A stretch of DNA of 44,170 nt. Origin: Sphaeroforma arctica JP610. Its lineage: Eukaryota; Opisthokonta; Ichthyosporea; Ichthyophonida. The DNA lies in NCBI RefSeq assembly GCF_001186125.1, contig NW_014040110.1:13827-57996 (forward strand), in the 5' to 3' direction. Both the position numbers and the translations under genes were made by a program. This document shows positions 40,626 through 44,170 of this stretch, one piece after another. How positions within the stretch are numbered: position 1 is the first letter of the stretch; the number at the start of each line of letters is the position of its first letter. Under the pieces are notes generated by a model that saw nothing but the letters and a program-made list of their open reading frames with translations, did not search any database and was not told the origin of the DNA.

Positions 40626-43600
40626 TTAGATAAGATCCGCCACTGTGATAGAGATAAAAACAATACACAGTGAGTGATTTGAGAAGTTTAACGATTTGGT
40701 ATAAACTAACGAGTCGAAGATACGCATAGCAATGTATAGGTATGCATGCATATGGGTACACGCGTGGTGGCTACCACCAGTGCATGAATGTACCTGTATA
40801 TAAACGCGTGTATGCGTACATATACGGATTTTAAAATAAATGAGGACAGCTGTACGGTACGAATTTATACGAACATATCAAATACAAGTACACGTGTACG
40901 CCCACACACATAAGCACTTACATGCATATACACACATACACACTTAAGCGCATACACACATAAGCACATACACACATACATGCATATACACACTTAAGCG
41001 CATACACACATACATGCATATACACACATAAGCACATAAATGCATACACACATACACACATACATGCATATACACACATAAGCACATAAATGCATACACA
41101 CACATAAGCACATACATGCATATACCCACATACACACGTGTCTGCTGCCACCTACCATTCATAGGCATCTCATCTATCTGTGTGCTGTAGTACTGTTCGA
41201 TATCACGCAGTGTGTGCACATCTTCGTTGGTGACAAAGTTGATGGCCACACCCTTGCGCCCGAATCGACCTGAACGACCAATTCTGTGAAATAAATAGGA
41301 AGCCAAAATAAACGGTGAGGGCCAAATACCACGGATTTTAAAAACTGAAAAAAAGCCAAATTATGATTTACCTTTGGCTAGATATAAAAATAAGATTGAA
41401 GCAAATCGATAAATTGAGTGTCAGTCTATAAAAAGACAGATGCATGGTCTTAATGTAGATAGCAGGCGTCACGCTAATGGATGCAAAGTTCACCTTTGTA
41501 TATACCGCCATGCTATAGACAGAAAGACATTCCCTATCCACCCCTCAAGTATATGCTATAAATAGACAAAAAAAAAATACCTTCCCATTCATTTTAGAAA
41601 CAGAGAGAGAGAAATTCTAAATATAAACTCATGTTCCTTCTTATGATCCGACTCATGTTCAATCTACAACTCAACAAACGTAATGACATCTATATTCATT
41701 TTTTTAAATGAAGGATAACCCTTTAAATATATAAACTCCTCCTATAAATAGGCACATGCAATCTCATTCCCCTAGAATCGTACCCATGTTTATTCTATAA
41801 ATAGTGAGATTACCCTGAAATCATCCATATCCAAGCTATAAATAGACAAAAAACAATCCCACTCACCTGTAATCGCATCCAAATTCATTCTATAAACCGT
41901 ATAATAGCCGTTAAATCATCCATATACAAACTATAAATAGACAAATACAACCCCATCAATTCCTATGTCACCCCCACCCCCCTAAACGTCTCAACACACG
42001 CACGTACCGATGGATGTAGAGTTCACGGTTGTTGGGTAGATCGTAGTTAATGACCAGAGACACCTGCTGCACATCAATACCCCGCGCCCACACATCAGTC
42101 GAAATCAGCACGCGAGACGCGCCGGACCTATAAATAGATACGAGAATGGGGTCAGTGATATTCGGATATGCGCGGATTTGTGTGTTTTTTGTGTATTGAT
42201 ATTGACAGCGTGTGGAAGGGAAAGAAAGAACAGTTTTAAGAGAGAAAACGGTAGCAAGGAGACGGTGGACTTCAATTAGGGCTGGAGAGGTATATACTGA
42301 CCATAGACAACCACACTCTGCTGAAGATACACAATTCCAGTACAATTTTCACTCACACACTCACACACAACTATATATATATAAACATACATGCATACAT
42401 ATACATATATATATACGTAAGTAAACCCAAACTCTTAATACAGGTGCACAAACTCTATGCAACCTCAGCCCCTATATGTATACACCCCCGTAGAGACCAT
42501 ACCTGAATTCGGCCATAATTGCGTCACGCTCCTTCTGGGGCATGTCTCCGTGCATCGCTGTGACCGTAAAGTTAGCCTCGCGCATTTTCTCGGTGAGCCA
42601 ATCAACCTTTCGCTTTGTATTGCAGAAAATAACGGCCTGTGGCATATGCAGAGTGTATGTCATTTAATGAAGTTGAACAACGGGGTGTTTCATGAATACA
42701 CGGATTCGCTATACATATATATATATAAATGATATACATGAATACATGTTCAGGGACAATCGTATATATACATGTGTACACATACCTGTGTGATAGTTAA
42801 CGTATCGTAGAGATCGCACAGAGTATCGAACTTCCACTCCTCCTTCTCCACGGCGACAAAGAACTGTTTAATGCCCTCGAGTGTCAACTCATCACGCTTG
42901 ACCAGAATGCGGATGGGCTCGGTCATAAACTTGTTGGTCATGTCTAAGATGTCGTGGGGTAAGGTCGCAGAGAAGATACAAACCTGTGTGGAAGTGTGAC
43001 GAAGTATGTATATGTGTGTGAATATGCATGGTTCACTATACAGAGGTATGGGTGTGACTTTATCATTGCATATGCGAGTAAAAGATCGGTATTTCGTTCA
43101 TAGTACATATATACATGTGTTTGTTGTTTCCGTGCAAATCTTTGTGACTATAAAATTTGCAGTGCGTAAACTTCAGCTGACAAATGAGTCCCCAGAATGC
43201 GAATGGACAATCGTGTGAATAGACACGACTATATACATACACATACGTAAATTTATCACTGCACATGCAAACAAATATGACTAGATATATACATTCGTGT
43301 AATAATGGCTAGGCATAGGAATACAAGTATTTATTAATAAACATAAACATGCATATGATTAAGAAAATACACATGAATATGTACAGGATTATATGTACAC
43401 TTGCAACTTAAACTATATACACACACCTGTGTAGCTGGGGGCAAGTATCGGTACACATCGTAGATCTGCTCGCTGAAGCCCATACTCAGCATCTCATCGG
43501 CCTCATCCAGAATCAGCATCTTAAGAGCACGAGTACGTAAATTACGTCTTTTGATCATGTCGAACACACGTCCGGGTGTGCCACTGACCACGTGTTGTCC

Positions 43601-43693
43601 GTAATCTAGTTTACGTATGTCTTCCCCGATTGACGTACCACCGATACAGGCGTGGCATTGTACCTGCATGTAGTCGCCTAGGGCCAAGATGAC
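40626..43693 (-). CDS. EIF4A3: eIF4A3 (DDX48) DEAD-box helicase, 5' partial
   Basis: Six exons (43693-43427, 42983-42786, 42636-42503, 42127-42008, 41283-41156 and 40642-40626) encode the last 287 residues. eIF4A3 clamps spliced mRNA as the core of the exon junction complex. Visible motifs: TPGR, DEAD (LILDEADEM), SAT (FSATLPH), [15 protein letters not shown], and IHRIGRSGR, which completes the C-terminal RecA domain. It is eIF4A3 rather than eIF4A1 because of [32 protein letters not shown] and [14 protein letters not shown]. The end MN|VADLI is restored by a 17-nt last coding exon. All introns are GT-AG with matching phases. The N-terminal exons (Walker A, PTREL) lie beyond 44170; nothing resembling them is in 43694-44170. 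Confidence 0.95.
40905..41133. repeat. CACATA(C/A)GCA-type minisatellite in the last eIF4A3 intron
   Basis: Irregular tandem copies of ACACACATAAGCACATA and CATGCATATACACA alternate for about 230 bp, ending close to the exon 41283-41156 donor. Cys/Val-rich frames here are artefacts. Confidence 0.85.
41556..42137. promoter_or_regulatory. Cluster of CTATAAATAG motifs in an eIF4A3 intron
   Basis: Exact CTATAAATAG occurs at 41556, 41742, 41795, 41836, 41931 and 42128, and again outside at 40383. Most copies sit in loose repeats of about 80-95 bp with ATCCATAT upstream and ACAAA downstream. The motif matches the MEF2 consensus CTA(A/T)4TAG. The last copy overlaps the acceptor of exon 42127-42008. 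Whether it binds anything is unknown. Confidence 0.55.
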
Positions 43694-44170
43694 CTGTACA
43701 TGTATACAAGGCGTTTACGAATTGAGAATAATCATATTTGGCGGATACGGATTTTTTAACGACTCAAAGTACACCCCTAAATACAACTATACATCCAGAC
43801 AAATGTAGCACAGACGCTGACGACACTGTAACTGTGTGGATGATAAATCCATGGTTCGGTACTATATTATACTGACACGACAGCTTGTGTGTGTACTTGC
43901 GTTTGAGGTGTTTTGCGACAGGCAGTGCTATGGTCGATCAACTGCGATGAGAAGAAGGGACCCACAGCACATAAACAGAATAGACACACCCTACTACAAA
44001 GACCACCCACCAAACACACGCCAACAAGAATCTTACCGCAACGAAAAACCGTTACCATGGGAACAGGACTTGAAACCCTCCCACTACACAACAGGCGAAC
44101 TTGGATACAGGCAGTGCTAACAGAGATGAGTATACGGGACACACAGCACATGAACAGAATAGACACACCC
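43694..44170 (-). other. eIF4A3 intron with an imperfect direct repeat
   Basis: There is no exon here. Two related stretches, 43918-43991 and 44107-44170, share ACAGGCAGTGCTA, GATGAG and CAGCACAT(A/G)AACAGAATAGACACACCC. The second runs off the window end, so the repeat may continue. Confidence 0.7.

Overview
The window is nuclear DNA of an intron-rich eukaryote. Introns begin GTATGT/GTAAGT and end AG, AT and GT microsatellites are abundant, and transposon debris and a 20-N assembly gap are present. A gp91phox-type NADPH oxidase with p22phox, a metazoan-like DNA-PKcs tail and a very animal-like eIF4A3 suggest a unicellular relative of animals, perhaps an ichthyosporean. The species cannot be settled from the sequence alone.

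Layout. (1) 1-961: a GT/AT microsatellite, then the last two exons of a DNA-PKcs (PRKDC) homologue ending in GWEPWM, with a poly(A) signal. (2) About 1000-10600: a gene-poor transposon graveyard. It holds a solo LTR inside an older LTR-like repeat, a decayed Ty3/gypsy-like retroelement whose 3' LTR abuts a decayed piggyBac-like transposase, and that transposase on the minus strand. (3) 12160-29984, minus strand: one very large gene. Eighteen exons with compatible phases were assembled by hand into a protein of about 3,014 residues: N-terminal ankyrin repeats, a 5.2-kb exon of repeated acidic Trp modules and (S/N)YFG motifs, then a long coiled coil built from duplicated exons. It matches no protein I know and is the best candidate here for something undescribed. 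(4) 31755-33909, minus strand: a two-exon NOX2/gp91phox-like oxidase. (5) 36037-37954, plus strand: a four-exon p22phox (CYBA) homologue, head-to-head with the oxidase about 2.1 kb away, so catalytic and stabilising subunits of one membrane complex are genomic neighbours. (6) 37955-40625: intergenic repeats, including a 49-bp repeat rich in TACCGGTA palindromes and a recent 471-bp tandem duplication that starts on a 12-bp inverted repeat. (7) 40626-44170, minus strand: the 3' six exons of eIF4A3 (exon junction complex helicase), with a 17-nt last coding exon, a 16-nt C run just after the stop, and an intron carrying repeated CTATAAATAG motifs.

NOX and p22phox are expected to work together: p22phox folds with and stabilises the flavocytochrome b. 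The predicted p22phox has no proline-rich SH3-docking tail, so the complex may not use a p47phox-type organiser. The other genes have no evident functional link. Exon boundaries come from splice consensus, reading phase and family similarity; no transcript data were available.
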